Positions 1-8,126 are shown, counted from the stretch's first letter. The stretch: 64,000 nucleotides of DNA from Agrilactobacillus composti DSM 18527 = JCM 14202 (GCF_001436375.1 NZ_AZGA01000088.1:37464-101463); one strand, 5' to 3'. The notes: generated by a model from the sequence alone, not told the origin. Numbers and translations: made by a program.

Positions 1-190
1 CATGTTGTTTATAACCAGTTGAGCTGAACAATAGTTGAATAGTGAATGGTTCTTTCTTGATAACTTTGGCTCTACCAGCCTGTAAGAGTTTGCGACATTT
101 TTGTGAGGAATTCCGATTGAGTTTGAAGAACTCAAATGATTTATAAATATGTGCACATTTTGAGCACGATTCTTCCTTTGTGGTTATCAT
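1..190 (-). CDS. IscB-like RRXRR-domain protein, 5' end only
   Basis: This minus-strand reading frame starts at an ATG at 190 and runs off the left edge of the window (63 codons seen). From about residue 30 it reads as the N-terminal RRXRR/PLMP domain of IscB-type proteins: a basic CRKLL-x-x-GRAKV stretch, then PFTIQLL and an SSTGYKQ segment, in the order known for that family. The first ~28 residues do not resemble the usual family start and the PLMP motif is missing, so the 5' end may be mutated or replaced. It lies head to head with TnpB, only about 38 bases apart, which leaves no room for the upstream omega RNA that active IscB loci carry. The nuclease domains lie outside the window, so activity cannot be judged. 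Confidence 0.6.
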   Translation of the reverse strand, partial: MITTKEESCSKCAHIYKSFEFFKLNRNSSQKCRKLLQAGRAKVIKKEPFTIQLLFSSTGYKQH

Positions 191-228
191 ATAAGTTATA
201 ATAACTATAAGAGGAAGAGGTGGTCAAA

Positions 229-1473
229 ATGCTGTTAAGTCTAACGGTCAAGGCTAAACTCAAACTAGATAACGCTACTGATGCTGCTAAATTTCAGGAG
301 ACCAGTGAACAATATCGCTCAGCCTGCAATCATGTTTCTGAGTATATTTTTAACAATGGTTTTGAATTGAGTATCCTCAAAATTCACAAAAAGCTTTATC
401 GAGACTTGCGGCAACAGTTTAGGCTGAAATCACAACTAGCCATCTCTGCGATCAAAACAACGGTTGCCCGTTATAAAACTGTTCAGACGCAATTGCGACG
501 CAAACCCATGGCCTATGCCACCGGTAAAAAAGATAAAAAAGGTAAAGAAATTTATCTAAAAGTTCCCAGAGACCTGCACTGGCTTTGGAAACCAATCCGT
601 TTCCAGCGTCCGCAAGCTGACTTAGTCCGTAATCGGGATTGGTCTATCGTCGCAAACGGTGAAAAGCTGTCCATCAATACGCTCCAAGGCCGGGTGAAAG
701 CCCGCTTTGTGTTGAAAACTGGCTTTGAACAGTATCTGGATGGCACCTGGGAATTTGGCGGTGCAAAACTGATCAAGTCAGGTACCAATTGGTTTTTACA
801 CATTGCAGTTAATAAAGAATTCCCTGAGTTGGCCCGTACTGATATGCAACACGTTGTGGGGCTTGATCGGGGGATCCGGCAATTAGTCACCACCTATGAT
901 GAACAAGGGAAAACAACGTTTTTCAATGGTCAAGCCACCAACCATAAGCGCCGCCACTACAAAGCGCTGCGGGCTAGTCTGCAAAAACACAATACCAGAA
1001 ATTCCAAACGACGTATCCGTCAAATGGGCAATAAAGAGAACCGCTGGATGACTGATCTCAACCATCAGCTGTCTAAGACACTTGTTGCGAAGTACGGACC
1101 GAATACCTTGTTTGTTTTAGAAGATCTGGTCAACGTTCGTTTTGCCACAGAAAAGGCCACCAAGGACACACGTTATGAGAAAGTATCTTGGGCATTTTAC
1201 CAGCTGGAACAGCTGTTGACTTACAAGGCTATTCAAGCAGGCGCTGCAGTCATTACTGTCAGTGCAGCTTATACCAGTCAGCGCTGTCCTGCTTGTGGTG
1301 AAATCAAGAAGACAAACCGCAACCACCAACTGCATGCCTATCAATGTTCAAACTGCGGGTACCAGTCTAATGACGACCGTGTCGGTGCCATGAATATTCA
1401 ATTTCTGGGCACCCAATATATTGCTGGCGTGAAAAAGCCCAAACTCAAAAAGAAAAAAAGTGCGAACGGGTAA
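229..1473 (+). CDS. tnpB: RNA-guided nuclease TnpB of IS200/IS605 family
   Basis: Intact TnpB of about 414 residues, normal for the family. Counting from an alternative GTG at 220, the split RuvC acids are D216 in the VGLDRG motif, E301 in VLED and D386 in the NDDRVGAMNI motif. A zinc finger (C356, C359, C376, C379) sits between the last two. A basic N-terminal half (residues 1-200) corresponds to the WED/REC region and the C-terminus is lysine-rich. The ATG at 229 is preferred because AGAGG at 216-220 lies 8 bases upstream. Known TnpBs are reRNA-guided DNA nucleases that help keep their transposon at the donor site. All catalytic residues are present, so it is probably active if its guide RNA is expressed. 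Confidence 0.93.
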   Translation: MLLSLTVKAKLKLDNATDAAKFQETSEQYRSACNHVSEYIFNNGFELSILKIHKKLYRDLRQQFRLKSQLAISAIKTTVARYKTVQTQLRRKPMAYATGKKDKKGKEIYLKVPRDLHWLWKPIRFQRPQADLVRNRDWSIVANGEKLSINTLQGRVKARFVLKTGFEQYLDGTWEFGGAKLIKSGTNWFLHIAVNKEFPELARTDMQHVVGLDRGIRQLVTTYDEQGKTTFFNGQATNHKRRHYKALRASLQKHNTRNSKRRIRQMGNKENRWMTDLNHQLSKTLVAKYGPNTLFVLEDLVNVRFATEKATKDTRYEKVSWAFYQLEQLLTYKAIQAGAAVITVSAAYTSQRCPACGEIKKTNRNHQLHAYQCSNCGYQSNDDRVGAMNIQFLGTQYIAGVKKPKLKKKKSANG

Positions 1474-1790
1474 ACCTGTTCAATCGCCGGTGAAGTCGAT
1501 CATCGGACTGCTGGGACCCTTAGATAAGTAAGACCCAACAGTAAGTAACGCCAACACAGCGCGTGCTTATCACACGCAAACTACGTGGGAGACCGGAAGG
1601 TTGTTAGACCACATAGCGTTAGGCGTAAGTCTAAAGGTATCTATCCAGATGCCCTCGCCACTTGGTGGTGAGAGACAAGCTTGGTACTTTAGTGCCGAGA
1701 TCATTGACTCGCCTCCAACGTTATCTTTTATCTATCATAGCAATTCTCAATGGCCAGCGGAACTAAGAAGCCCTAGATTGGAATGAGTTT
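1474..1790 (+). ncRNA. Candidate TnpB guide RNA (reRNA/omega RNA) scaffold
   Basis: No gene fits this 317-base stretch after tnpB, but it is unusually rich in short stems. I can pair 1561-1565 with 1573-1577, 1604-1609 with 1629-1634, 1654-1660 with 1666-1672, and 1683-1687 with 1692-1696. A longer imperfect stem joins the CTGCTGGG around 1508-1516 to the CCCAACAG around 1533-1541. In TnpB systems the reRNA is made from the tnpB 3' end and downstream element end, with the guide taken from flanking DNA. Position and structure fit that model. The 3' boundary, and therefore the guide, is not determined; the GAAGCCC stretch near 1768-1774 resembles the element-end region of related elements. Confidence 0.55.
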
Positions 1791-1826
1791 AAGCAAAAAC
1801 TGGCCATCTTCAACAGACAGCCAGTT
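1791..1826 (-). terminator. Terminator of the YczE/YitT-like gene
   Basis: Stem 1798-1804 pairs with 1820-1826 (AACTGGC/GCCAGTT). On the minus strand it is followed by a T-rich tail (1791-1797), just after the stop at 1835. Confidence 0.6.
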
Positions 1827-1834
1827 ACTTGAAA

Positions 1835-2518
1835 TTATTTATTAACAATTTTTTTAACATTTTCGGGGAGCTTGAAGTTATGTTTTAAATGACCCCAGAT
1901 ATGCTCATCGGACCAGGCGATAATGACCCCATTGAAGGCCATGGAAAAGACCGTGGCAATATTGATGCCTAAGAGTTGTTTTGAGAAGATCCAAGAGATG
2001 ATGATCAGGATAACGGGCGGCACAAAGTCAATCAATTGAGAAGCCGTGGCGTTACCTTTTAGATATTTGAATCTTAAAATATTGGTGGTGTCGTCGTTGG
2101 GATGCATGATGATGTTGGCCCGTTGGTAGAGCGAAATAGCCACGCCAAAGGTAAAGACCCCAAAACAAGATACGAAGGCCCGGGCCACAATGGGCCAACT
2201 GCCCACGCCCAGGATGGTGAATAACCAGGTGAAGATGTTGACAAAATAACCATAGAAAATGGCGTAGAGTACTTCACCAATGAAGCGGGGGAGGTCCAAA
2301 CGGCGGATCAAGAACTGATTGATCACGGCATTTAAAAAGCCAAAGGCGATTAAAACCCAGCCAATATTAAAGCCCTGCCAATTATTTAAATTAATGGCAG
2401 CCGCAGTCCAAATACCACTCCCCATGGCCCCCACAATACAAAGACCCTGGCCCATGGCATTGAGTAATAAGCCGATAATTAAACCAAGCCAGCGCTCGGT
2501 TTTTGTATTTTTTTCCAT
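1835..2518 (-). CDS. YczE/YitT-like integral membrane protein
   Basis: A hydrophobic protein of 227 residues with five to six membrane segments. It has the glycine-rich first helix (LIIGLLLNAMGQGL) and the GSGIWTAAAINL segment typical of YczE/YyaS/YitT-type proteins, whose transport role is not established. An IIMHPNDDTTNIL loop in the middle is the most polar conserved-looking part. The start is the ATG at 2518, with GGAGG about five bases upstream; an upstream TTG would place that ribosome site inside the gene. It follows kdgK on the same strand after 121 bases that contain a terminator, so co-transcription would need read-through. The substrate is unknown. Confidence 0.75.
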   Translation of the reverse strand: MEKNTKTERWLGLIIGLLLNAMGQGLCIVGAMGSGIWTAAAINLNNWQGFNIGWVLIAFGFLNAVINQFLIRRLDLPRFIGEVLYAIFYGYFVNIFTWLFTILGVGSWPIVARAFVSCFGVFTFGVAISLYQRANIIMHPNDDTTNILRFKYLKGNATASQLIDFVPPVILIIISWIFSKQLLGINIATVFSMAFNGVIIAWSDEHIWGHLKHNFKLPENVKKIVNK

Positions 2519-2552
2519 GTGATCCTCCAAACTCGCTGCAACAGCTGGCCAT

Positions 2553-2586
2553 GAAAAAGAGAATCAATTCTAAGAACTGATCCTCT
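2553..2586 (-). terminator. Terminator after kdgK
   Basis: Twelve-base stem (2558-2569 with 2575-2586, two G-U pairs) followed on the minus strand by TTTTTC. It lies 54 bases past the kdgK stop. Confidence 0.6.
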
Positions 2587-2639
2587 TGAAACCAAGCTTG
2601 CAGCACGCTATAGATTATAGACCAAGTCCAGATTATTTG

Positions 2640-3659
2640 CTATCGGTCAACGGAATTGCCACTTTGCATGGCATTACGGACATCGGCATCAGTGACCAGG
2701 TTCAAATCCCCAGAGATGGTCAACTTCAAAGCACTGGCCGTGATGGCATAATCGATGGTTGCCTGTGGGGTGAAGTCATTGATCAGGCCGTGCATCAAGC
2801 CAGCTCCAAAGGCATCCCCGCCAGCAACGCCTTCAAAGACATGCATCTTATATGCTGGGCCTTCAAAGACTTGGCCATCTTGGAGCATCATGGCCGTCCA
2901 AGTGCTATCTTCTACGGAGTGGATATCCCGCAACACACTGGCAACAGTATGGCAATTTGGATATTGTTGTTGCACTTGCCGCATGGCTTGCTCGAATTGA
3001 TCCCGTTGTTCAATGCCCCGGGTCATATCTCCATCAAAGGCTTTAATACCCAAAGAAGCTTCAAAGTCTTCATCGTTGGCCAGACAAATATTAATATAAG
3101 GCATTAATTTAGCCATGGCGGCTTGAGCAGCTTCAGGGGTCCACATTTTACCCCGATAATTCATGTCGCAGGCCACCGTGATATGGTTGGCTTGGCAATA
3201 TTCACAAGCCTGTAGCAAAGCGGTGCGGATATCTGCGGACAATGCTGCGGTGATACCGGAGAAATAGAAATAATTCACACCAGCTAAAATCTTAGGCCAG
3301 TCAAATTCTGTACTGGTCATGGTGGCAAAGGAGCTATCGGCTCGATCATAAACCACGCTGGTGTTGCGAATGCTGGCACCTTTTTCAAAGAAATAAATCC
3401 CTAAGCGCTTGCCACCCCGCAGGACTTTACTGGTATTGACCCCATATTGACGCAGGGTACCAATAGCCATATCCCCTAAAGGATTGGCTGGCAGTTTACT
3501 AAAGTATTCAGCTTGATCACCCAATAAGGCTAATGAAACTGCCACGTTAGCTTCCGAACCGCCATAATTGGCGTCATAAGTATTTGCTTGAATAATCCGT
3601 TGGTGATCAGTGGGCTTTAAGCGCAACATCATTTCGCCCAAGGTAAGAACTTTTGTCAT
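2640..3659 (-). CDS. kdgK: 2-dehydro-3-deoxygluconokinase (PfkB family)
   Basis: A 339-residue PfkB-family sugar kinase. The N-terminal family motif appears as NYGGSEANVAVSLALLG (31-47). The C-terminal motif is GVAGGDAFGAG, with the catalytic base at D282; the family's usual GAGD is GGD here. CDMNYR (164-169) and an LRLKPTDHQRI start are typical of KDG kinases. It would phosphorylate 2-keto-3-deoxygluconate to KDPG in hexuronate or pectin breakdown. The partner aldolase and isomerase genes are not in this window. The start ATG at 3659 has GGAGG upstream. A cre-like box at 3679-3692 suggests CcpA repression. Substrate assignment rests on overall family resemblance; another ketose or aldonate kinase is possible. 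Confidence 0.8.
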   Translation of the reverse strand: MTKVLTLGEMMLRLKPTDHQRIIQANTYDANYGGSEANVAVSLALLGDQAEYFSKLPANPLGDMAIGTLRQYGVNTSKVLRGGKRLGIYFFEKGASIRNTSVVYDRADSSFATMTSTEFDWPKILAGVNYFYFSGITAALSADIRTALLQACEYCQANHITVACDMNYRGKMWTPEAAQAAMAKLMPYINICLANDEDFEASLGIKAFDGDMTRGIEQRDQFEQAMRQVQQQYPNCHTVASVLRDIHSVEDSTWTAMMLQDGQVFEGPAYKMHVFEGVAGGDAFGAGLMHGLINDFTPQATIDYAITASALKLTISGDLNLVTDADVRNAMQSGNSVDR

Positions 3660-3678
3660 ATATGTAGAACCTCCAATT

Positions 3679-3692
3679 GGTAAACGTTTTCT
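3679..3692. promoter_or_regulatory. cre-like CcpA site upstream of kdgK
   Basis: GGTAAACGTTTTCT matches the cre consensus TGWAANCGNTNWCA at 12 of 14 positions, 20 bases before the kdgK start. Confidence 0.55.
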
Positions 3693-3753
3693 AGACCTAT
3701 TTTAACCTTTTAGAAACGACATTTCCAGTAAAGAAATAACTTATTTTGAATTT

Positions 3754-3771
3754 ATGACAATTGTCATGACA
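3754..3771. promoter_or_regulatory. Overlapping palindromes between kdgK and the microprotein gene
   Basis: ATGACAATTGTCAT (3754-3767) is a perfect 14-base palindrome. It overlaps a second perfect one, TGTCATGACA (3762-3771). They lie in the divergent intergenic space, where a repressor of kdgK or of the microprotein could bind. No regulator of this type is adjacent, so the binding protein is unknown. Confidence 0.45.
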
Positions 3772-3873
3772 TACCTGTGACAAAATGGTCTGTTGCGCGG
3801 CCAGTTTGGTAGCTATACTAGGTTTATCTTCTAGAAAACAGCGCTATATAATAACTAAAGGGTGGTCAAAATC

Positions 3874-4074
3874 ATGCCTACAGAAAACCAACATATTGAA
3901 GAACTGGAACTTAAAATTAAAGCCATGGCTCTGGAGAATGAACGGTTACGCATTGAAGCTGATAAGGCGAAAGCTTCTAAAAACTGGATCTGGGCATTCG
4001 TGCCCATCGTCACTATTTTAGCCGGGAACTTTGCCCATATTTGGAATAGCTTAATAAACAGTTTTCTACACTAA
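3874..4074 (+). CDS. Small membrane-anchored coiled-coil protein
   Basis: A 66-residue protein with two parts. A charged helix (about residues 5-37, rich in Glu, Lys and Leu in a coiled-coil-like pattern: IEELELKIKAMALENERL) is followed by one hydrophobic membrane segment (WIWAFVPIVTILAGNFAHIW) and a short tail. The ATG at 3874 is preferred over a GTG at 3862 because AAGGGTGG at 3858-3864 then serves as its ribosome site. A TATAAT box at 3847-3852 may be its promoter. A strong terminator follows at once, so it is a single-gene unit. Function is unknown; I do not recognise a family. Confidence 0.6.
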   Translation: MPTENQHIEELELKIKAMALENERLRIEADKAKASKNWIWAFVPIVTILAGNFAHIWNSLINSFLH

Positions 4075-4077
4075 TAC

Positions 4078-4124
4078 AAAACACGCTGACAAAGTATGGA
4101 TTTCCAACTTTGTTAGCGTGTTTT
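4078..4124. terminator. Bidirectional terminator
   Basis: An 18-base stem (4078-4095 with 4107-4124, one G-U pair) with A and T runs at its base. It serves both the microprotein gene and the convergent TSUP gene. Confidence 0.85.
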
Positions 4125-4134
4125 ACGTCGCATT

Positions 4135-4920
4135 TTAAAAATAAGCCGTCACGAATAAATAACTGGCTAAGCCAAAGGCGGCTAAGGCAATTAAAAGCCG
4201 CAATAGTGCCACATTGACATGGCGGACAATGATTGGCCCTAAGTAACCGCCGATGAATAACCCAATTCCTAAAGGCAGGACATAAAGCCACTCAATATGG
4301 GCCCTGAAAATAAAAATGACTGTGGCCACGAAATTGCCAGTGAAGGCGATGACGTTTTTCATGGCGTTCACAACTAAAAACTGCTCCGTGGTTACCAAGG
4401 ACAACAGGGCTAGGGAAATAACCCCAGCGGCAGCACCAAAATAGCCCGTATAGGCCCCCACGAATAAAATACCCAAGCCACTGAGGATAGCTACTAGCTT
4501 TGACCGCGGCTCAGAAGTGTTGGTCGGTGCGGTATTTTTCGCCGTATTTGGCCGTCGCCCAGAAACCAACAGTAAAATACCCGCGGCTAAAATGAAAAAG
4601 GGCACTGCTTTTTCAAAAGAAGTTGCTGGGGCGATTAACAACAGGGCACTGCCACCAATACTGCCCACTAACGCTAAGATGACCAGGACTGCAATTTGTT
4701 TACCATGATGTTTAAGCTCTTTGGTGGAAGACAAAATAGAACTAAAGCCAGAAAAAATTAACCCAGTAGTGTTGGTAACATTAGCAATCACCGGTGGTAA
4801 GCCCGCGGCTAATAAAGCCGGATAAGTCGCCAGTGAAGCTAGGCCGGCAGTAGATTGCAATAAGCCCCCAACGAGGCCGGCGCTGACTAGAAATATGAAA
4901 GTCCAGAAAAATGTCATCAT
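4135..4920 (-). CDS. TSUP (TauE/SafE) family membrane transporter
   Basis: A 261-residue protein with about eight membrane segments. It shows the two-fold repeat of TSUP transporters: GGLLQSTAGLASLATYPALLAAGLPPVIANVTN near the start and the second-half GAYTGYFGAAAGVISLALL with the NAMKNVIAF segment. Family members move sulfonates, sulfite or other organic anions, usually outward. It lies 9 bases after the SorC-type regulator gene on the same strand, with its ribosome site (AAGGATGG) overlapping that gene's end, so the two are probably co-transcribed. Whether it has any role in deoxyribose metabolism is unknown. Confidence 0.85.
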   Translation of the reverse strand: MMTFFWTFIFLVSAGLVGGLLQSTAGLASLATYPALLAAGLPPVIANVTNTTGLIFSGFSSILSSTKELKHHGKQIAVLVILALVGSIGGSALLLIAPATSFEKAVPFFILAAGILLLVSGRRPNTAKNTAPTNTSEPRSKLVAILSGLGILFVGAYTGYFGAAAGVISLALLSLVTTEQFLVVNAMKNVIAFTGNFVATVIFIFRAHIEWLYVLPLGIGLFIGGYLGPIIVRHVNVALLRLLIALAAFGLASYLFVTAYF

Positions 4921-4929
4921 TCACCATCC

Positions 4930-5892
4930 TTACAGGTCTAATAGTTTTTGGGCAACATTTTGATCGGTGATGAGAACATTTGCATAGCCACCTAGTAATG
5001 CAGCATGAATAGAGTGAAGTTTTGATTCACCACCAGCTGTTAAGATTGAATAGGGCTTCTCGTGTAGTTTATCTAACGGGAGGCCAACAGTTCGTTTATC
5101 TAGTTCTGGATCAGCTATTTCCCCAGTACTAGTAATAAATCTGGAAAGAACATCCCCAACAGATTTTTTTCGTAAATCATCGATATGTTGCTGATCAAGA
5201 TAGCCGAGCCGAAATAACATGGCACTTGGTCGAGTAGTACCCACAGTAAATAGAGCAATGTTGGCGCTGTAGCCTTCTTGGATAACACTTTGAATAAAAT
5301 GATCTTTGGTAACAAGTTCTTTTGTTTTGGCATTATCGAATATTACAGGTAGGGGTAAAATCTGTGATTGAGTGTGAAAAGCCTTATTAAAGCTGCTGGT
5401 AATATCAATTGAGTAATTATTTTCTTGAGAATTTGCGACACTACCTTTAAGTTGAACAATTTTGACATTATCTTTTTGACTTTCTGTCAAATGATTAGCA
5501 ATTGCCTTCATGGTTAAGCCCCAACTTATACCAATGATGTCATTATTCTTTACAATTTTATCTAAATAACGGGCCGCTTCCTCACCAAGCGCATCGTAAA
5601 TAGTTTCAAGGTCATTGCTCGTTTGTAAAGCAATGATAACTTCCTTTAAACCATATTTCTTCTTAAGTTGTTCTTTCAATGAATTGATATCTTGAAAGGG
5701 ATCGTTAATTTTGATTTCCACTATGCCAGTTTCTTTGGCTTGTTGCAATAATCTGGAAACAGTAGGTCGGGAAAGGGCCATCTTTTTGGAAATCTCAAGT
5801 TGACTTAAACCATCAATATAATAATAACGGCTAATATCTAATATTTGTCGTATTTTTTTTGTTTCATTTTTACTAGAAAAGGTAAATTGCAT
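4930..5892 (-). CDS. deoR: SorC-family regulator of the deoxyribose operon (DeoR type)
   Basis: A 320-residue protein. An N-terminal helix-turn-helix (about residues 15-58, with DGLSQLEISKKMALSRPTVSRLL) precedes a SorC-type sugar-phosphate-binding domain with GISWGLTMKAIA near the middle and LTAGGESKLHSIHAALLGGYANVLITD near the end. It resembles Bacillus subtilis DeoR, which belongs to this family and answers to deoxyribose-5-phosphate. It is divergent from deoC and its operon, which is the usual arrangement for the local repressor. The ATG at 5892 has GGAG upstream. Naming it deoR follows from context and family rather than from any ligand evidence. Confidence 0.85.
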   Translation of the reverse strand: MQFTFSSKNETKKIRQILDISRYYYIDGLSQLEISKKMALSRPTVSRLLQQAKETGIVEIKINDPFQDINSLKEQLKKKYGLKEVIIALQTSNDLETIYDALGEEAARYLDKIVKNNDIIGISWGLTMKAIANHLTESQKDNVKIVQLKGSVANSQENNYSIDITSSFNKAFHTQSQILPLPVIFDNAKTKELVTKDHFIQSVIQEGYSANIALFTVGTTRPSAMLFRLGYLDQQHIDDLRKKSVGDVLSRFITSTGEIADPELDKRTVGLPLDKLHEKPYSILTAGGESKLHSIHAALLGGYANVLITDQNVAQKLLDL

Positions 5893-5960
5893 AAGTGTTT
5901 CTCCGCTTCTAAAAAATAGATTGCTGAAATATCAGGATAAAGCTATTTTACCACAAACAC

Positions 5961-6017
5961 GAAATTTTACATTATTTCAAATTAACATTTTACATTTATA
6001 AAAATACGTGGTATATT
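5961..6017 (+). promoter_or_regulatory. deo operon promoter with repeated operator-like elements
   Basis: The -35 box TTTACA (5990-5995) and -10 box TATATT (6012-6017) are 16 bases apart. ATTTTACATT occurs twice, at 5964-5973 and 5987-5996, with the second copy overlapping the -35 box. GAAAT/ATTTC (5961-5965 with 5974-5978) forms an inverted repeat around the first copy. This is the expected place for DeoR binding. Confidence 0.6.
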
Positions 6018-6074
6018 GATGCTGTTATCACAAGTACTTTAATCTTAGGCATAACATACGAGGGAGAATTGACT

Positions 6075-6728
6075 ATGAAATTAAACAAGTTTATTGACCA
6101 CACATTACTCAAACCAGAAGCTACAAAAACACAAATCGATCAAATTATCAAAGAAGCAATTGATAATCAATTTTTTTCTGTGATGGTCAATCCATATTGG
6201 GTCAAGTATGTCCACGAAGCAGTTAAAAATTCTGGGGTAAAGACCGCAACAGTCATTGGATTTCCTCTAGGAGCAAATACAACGACAATAAAAGTTGCTG
6301 AGGCAGAAGAAGCAATTGACAACGGCGCAGATGAAGTTGATATGGTTATGAATATTGGTGAATTAAAGGGCGGCAATACTGATGTTGTTAAAGAAGATAT
6401 AAAACAGGTTACTGATGCGACTCATGATCGAGGTAAATTAATTAAAGTTATTATTGAAACCGCTTTACTTACCGATGATGAAATTACACTTGCTTCAAAG
6501 ATTGTGGCAGATGCAGGTGCAGATTTTGTTAAAACATCTACGGGTTTTTCTACAAGAGGTGCCCAAGTGCATGATGTAGAACTAATGAAGGCCGCTGTTG
6601 GGGACAAAATTAAAGTTAAGGCCGCTGGAGGAATCCATTCAGATACTGATGCAGAGGCTATGATTAAAGCAGGTGCATCCAGATTAGGGACAAGTGCAAG
6701 TTTGGCAATTATTAGCAAACAGTCATAA
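6075..6728 (+). CDS. deoC: Deoxyribose-phosphate aldolase
   Basis: A 217-residue class I aldolase that cleaves 2-deoxyribose-5-phosphate to glyceraldehyde-3-phosphate and acetaldehyde. The family start FIDHTLLKP, the [10 protein letters not shown] segment, the Schiff-base lysine in [11 protein letters not shown] (K153) and the KAAGGI motif near the C-terminus are all present. The ATG at 6075 is chosen because GGGAG lies 8 bases upstream. First gene of a four-gene operon with 21-, 17- and 12-base gaps. Residue 36 in [11 protein letters not shown] is a methionine where many homologues have cysteine; this is not a catalytic position. Confidence 0.97.
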   Translation: MKLNKFIDHTLLKPEATKTQIDQIIKEAIDNQFFSVMVNPYWVKYVHEAVKNSGVKTATVIGFPLGANTTTIKVAEAEEAIDNGADEVDMVMNIGELKGGNTDVVKEDIKQVTDATHDRGKLIKVIIETALLTDDEITLASKIVADAGADFVKTSTGFSTRGAQVHDVELMKAAVGDKIKVKAAGGIHSDTDAEAMIKAGASRLGTSASLAIISKQS

Positions 6729-6749
6729 TTCAGTGAGGAGATGAGCCTG

Positions 6750-8126
6750 ATGGAAAGTACTGATAGCCCAAAGAAAAAAGGTTTTCACTTGTTTAAATTA
6801 CAAGTTAAAGAGCTGGATGATGGCTATGTTGACAAAACACCGATGCTACAATATATTTTGCTTTCACTCTTATTCCCTATGTGGGGCGCTGCAGCAAGTT
6901 TGAATGATATTTTAATCACGCAATTTAAAACAATTTTTACGCTCTCAAACGTTGCAAGCGCTTTTGTCCAAACGGCTTTTTATCTAGGTTATTTCTTAAT
7001 AGCAATTCCGGCGTCTTTAATCATCAAGAAGACATCGTATAAATTGGCCATCATGATTGGATTGTCTCTTTATACAATTGGCTGTTCACTCTTTTTCCCG
7101 GCATCGCAAATGGCTACGTATGGATTCTTTTTAATTGCATTATTTTCATTGGCATGTGGATTAAGTTTTTTGGAAACGTCGGCGAACACATATAGCTCTT
7201 TAATGGGGCCAAAAAAATATTCAACACTCCGCTTAAACATTTCTCAGACCTTTTATCCATTAGGTGCTATTGGTGGTATTCTACTTGGCAAGTACTTGAT
7301 CTTTGGATCTGGTGCAAGTCTAGAAAAACAGATGTCAGGTTTGTCTGGACAAGCCCGCATAGAATTTGGGGAAAAGGCACTACAACAAACATTGTTGCCT
7401 TACAAATATATCATCTTTGTATTATTAGCAGCGCTGGTTATTTTCGGATTGACACAATTCCCAAGTGGTAAACCCAAGAAAAAAGACACAACAAAAGAAC
7501 TTGCAAATGCCAAGATCACAGAAACTTTGGCTTATCTTGCGCATAACAAAAAATTTTTGCAAGGTATTTTTACTGAATTTATGTATGTCGGCATGCAGAC
7601 AGCCGTCTGGTCTTTCACAATTCGATTAGCTATGGAGTTAAACGGCAGTATTAACGAGCGAAATGCATCTACATTTATGGTTTATAGCTACGCCGCATTT
7701 TTCATCGGGAAAGTTATTGCTAACTTCATGATGAAGCGCATGCCTGCATCTCGTGTGCTACAAATATTCTCTTTATTTGGACTAATTTCATTAATGTATA
7801 TTATTTTTGTTCACAATATGACTGCAGTTTATTTCGCAATAATTGTAAGCGGTTTATTTGGACCTTGTTGGGCAACGATCTATTCTCAAACTTTAGATAC
7901 AGTGACGGATAAGCGACATACTGAAACTGCTGGTGCAATTATCGTTATGTCTATAATTGGTGGTGCATTTATTCCAATTGCACAGGGATTCGTTGCGGAT
8001 ATTTCTAATATGTCCATATCATTCGTTGTTAATCTGATTTGTTTTGCGGTTGTTGGTATTTATGCCACTGGGAAAATGAGGGAACTTAAAAATGACGCGT
8101 CGTTAAAGGATAAATCAACCAAATAA
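6750..8126 (+). CDS. deoP: Deoxyribose permease, MFS (FucP family)
   Basis: A 458-residue transporter with about 12 membrane segments, resembling the fucose permease (FucP) family. It has the LPMWGAAASLNDILI-type first helix, GLSFLETSANTYSSLMG in the middle and a GPCWATIYSQTLDTVTD segment. In Salmonella, DeoP of the deoQKPX cluster is a FucP-like deoxyribose carrier, and the neighbours here match that cluster. The ATG at 6750 is used because GAGGAG at 6735-6740 would directly abut the earlier ATG at 6741. Fucose transport is unlikely given its place between deoC and a kinase, and because a separate fucose cluster exists at 43-54 kb. Confidence 0.85.
   Translation: MESTDSPKKKGFHLFKLQVKELDDGYVDKTPMLQYILLSLLFPMWGAAASLNDILITQFKTIFTLSNVASAFVQTAFYLGYFLIAIPASLIIKKTSYKLAIMIGLSLYTIGCSLFFPASQMATYGFFLIALFSLACGLSFLETSANTYSSLMGPKKYSTLRLNISQTFYPLGAIGGILLGKYLIFGSGASLEKQMSGLSGQARIEFGEKALQQTLLPYKYIIFVLLAALVIFGLTQFPSGKPKKKDTTKELANAKITETLAYLAHNKKFLQGIFTEFMYVGMQTAVWSFTIRLAMELNGSINERNASTFMVYSYAAFFIGKVIANFMMKRMPASRVLQIFSLFGLISLMYIIFVHNMTAVYFAIIVSGLFGPCWATIYSQTLDTVTDKRHTETAGAIIVMSIIGGAFIPIAQGFVADISNMSISFVVNLICFAVVGIYATGKMRELKNDASLKDKSTK

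Larger units (their letters stand above)
191..1790 (+). mobile_element. IS200/IS605-superfamily TnpB-only unit (IS1341-like)
   Basis: This interval holds a full-length tnpB plus a structured 3' tail and no Y1 transposase (tnpA), the arrangement called IS1341-like. The limits are approximate. The left end is placed where the IscB-like frame begins, and the right end just before the terminator of the next gene. IS605 ends are subterminal hairpins rather than inverted repeats, and no target duplication is expected, so the exact ends cannot be fixed from one copy. Mobilisation would need a TnpA supplied from elsewhere. Confidence 0.5.

Noticed and set aside
2586-3107. Plus-strand open frame of 173 codons opposite kdgK
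   Set aside because: It is antisense to a well-supported kinase, has no family features and no ribosome site in a sensible place.
6750-8126. Assignment of this MFS gene as the fucose permease FucP
   Set aside because: It is inside the deoxyribose operon, and a complete fucose unit with its own importer and fucU lies at 43-54 kb.
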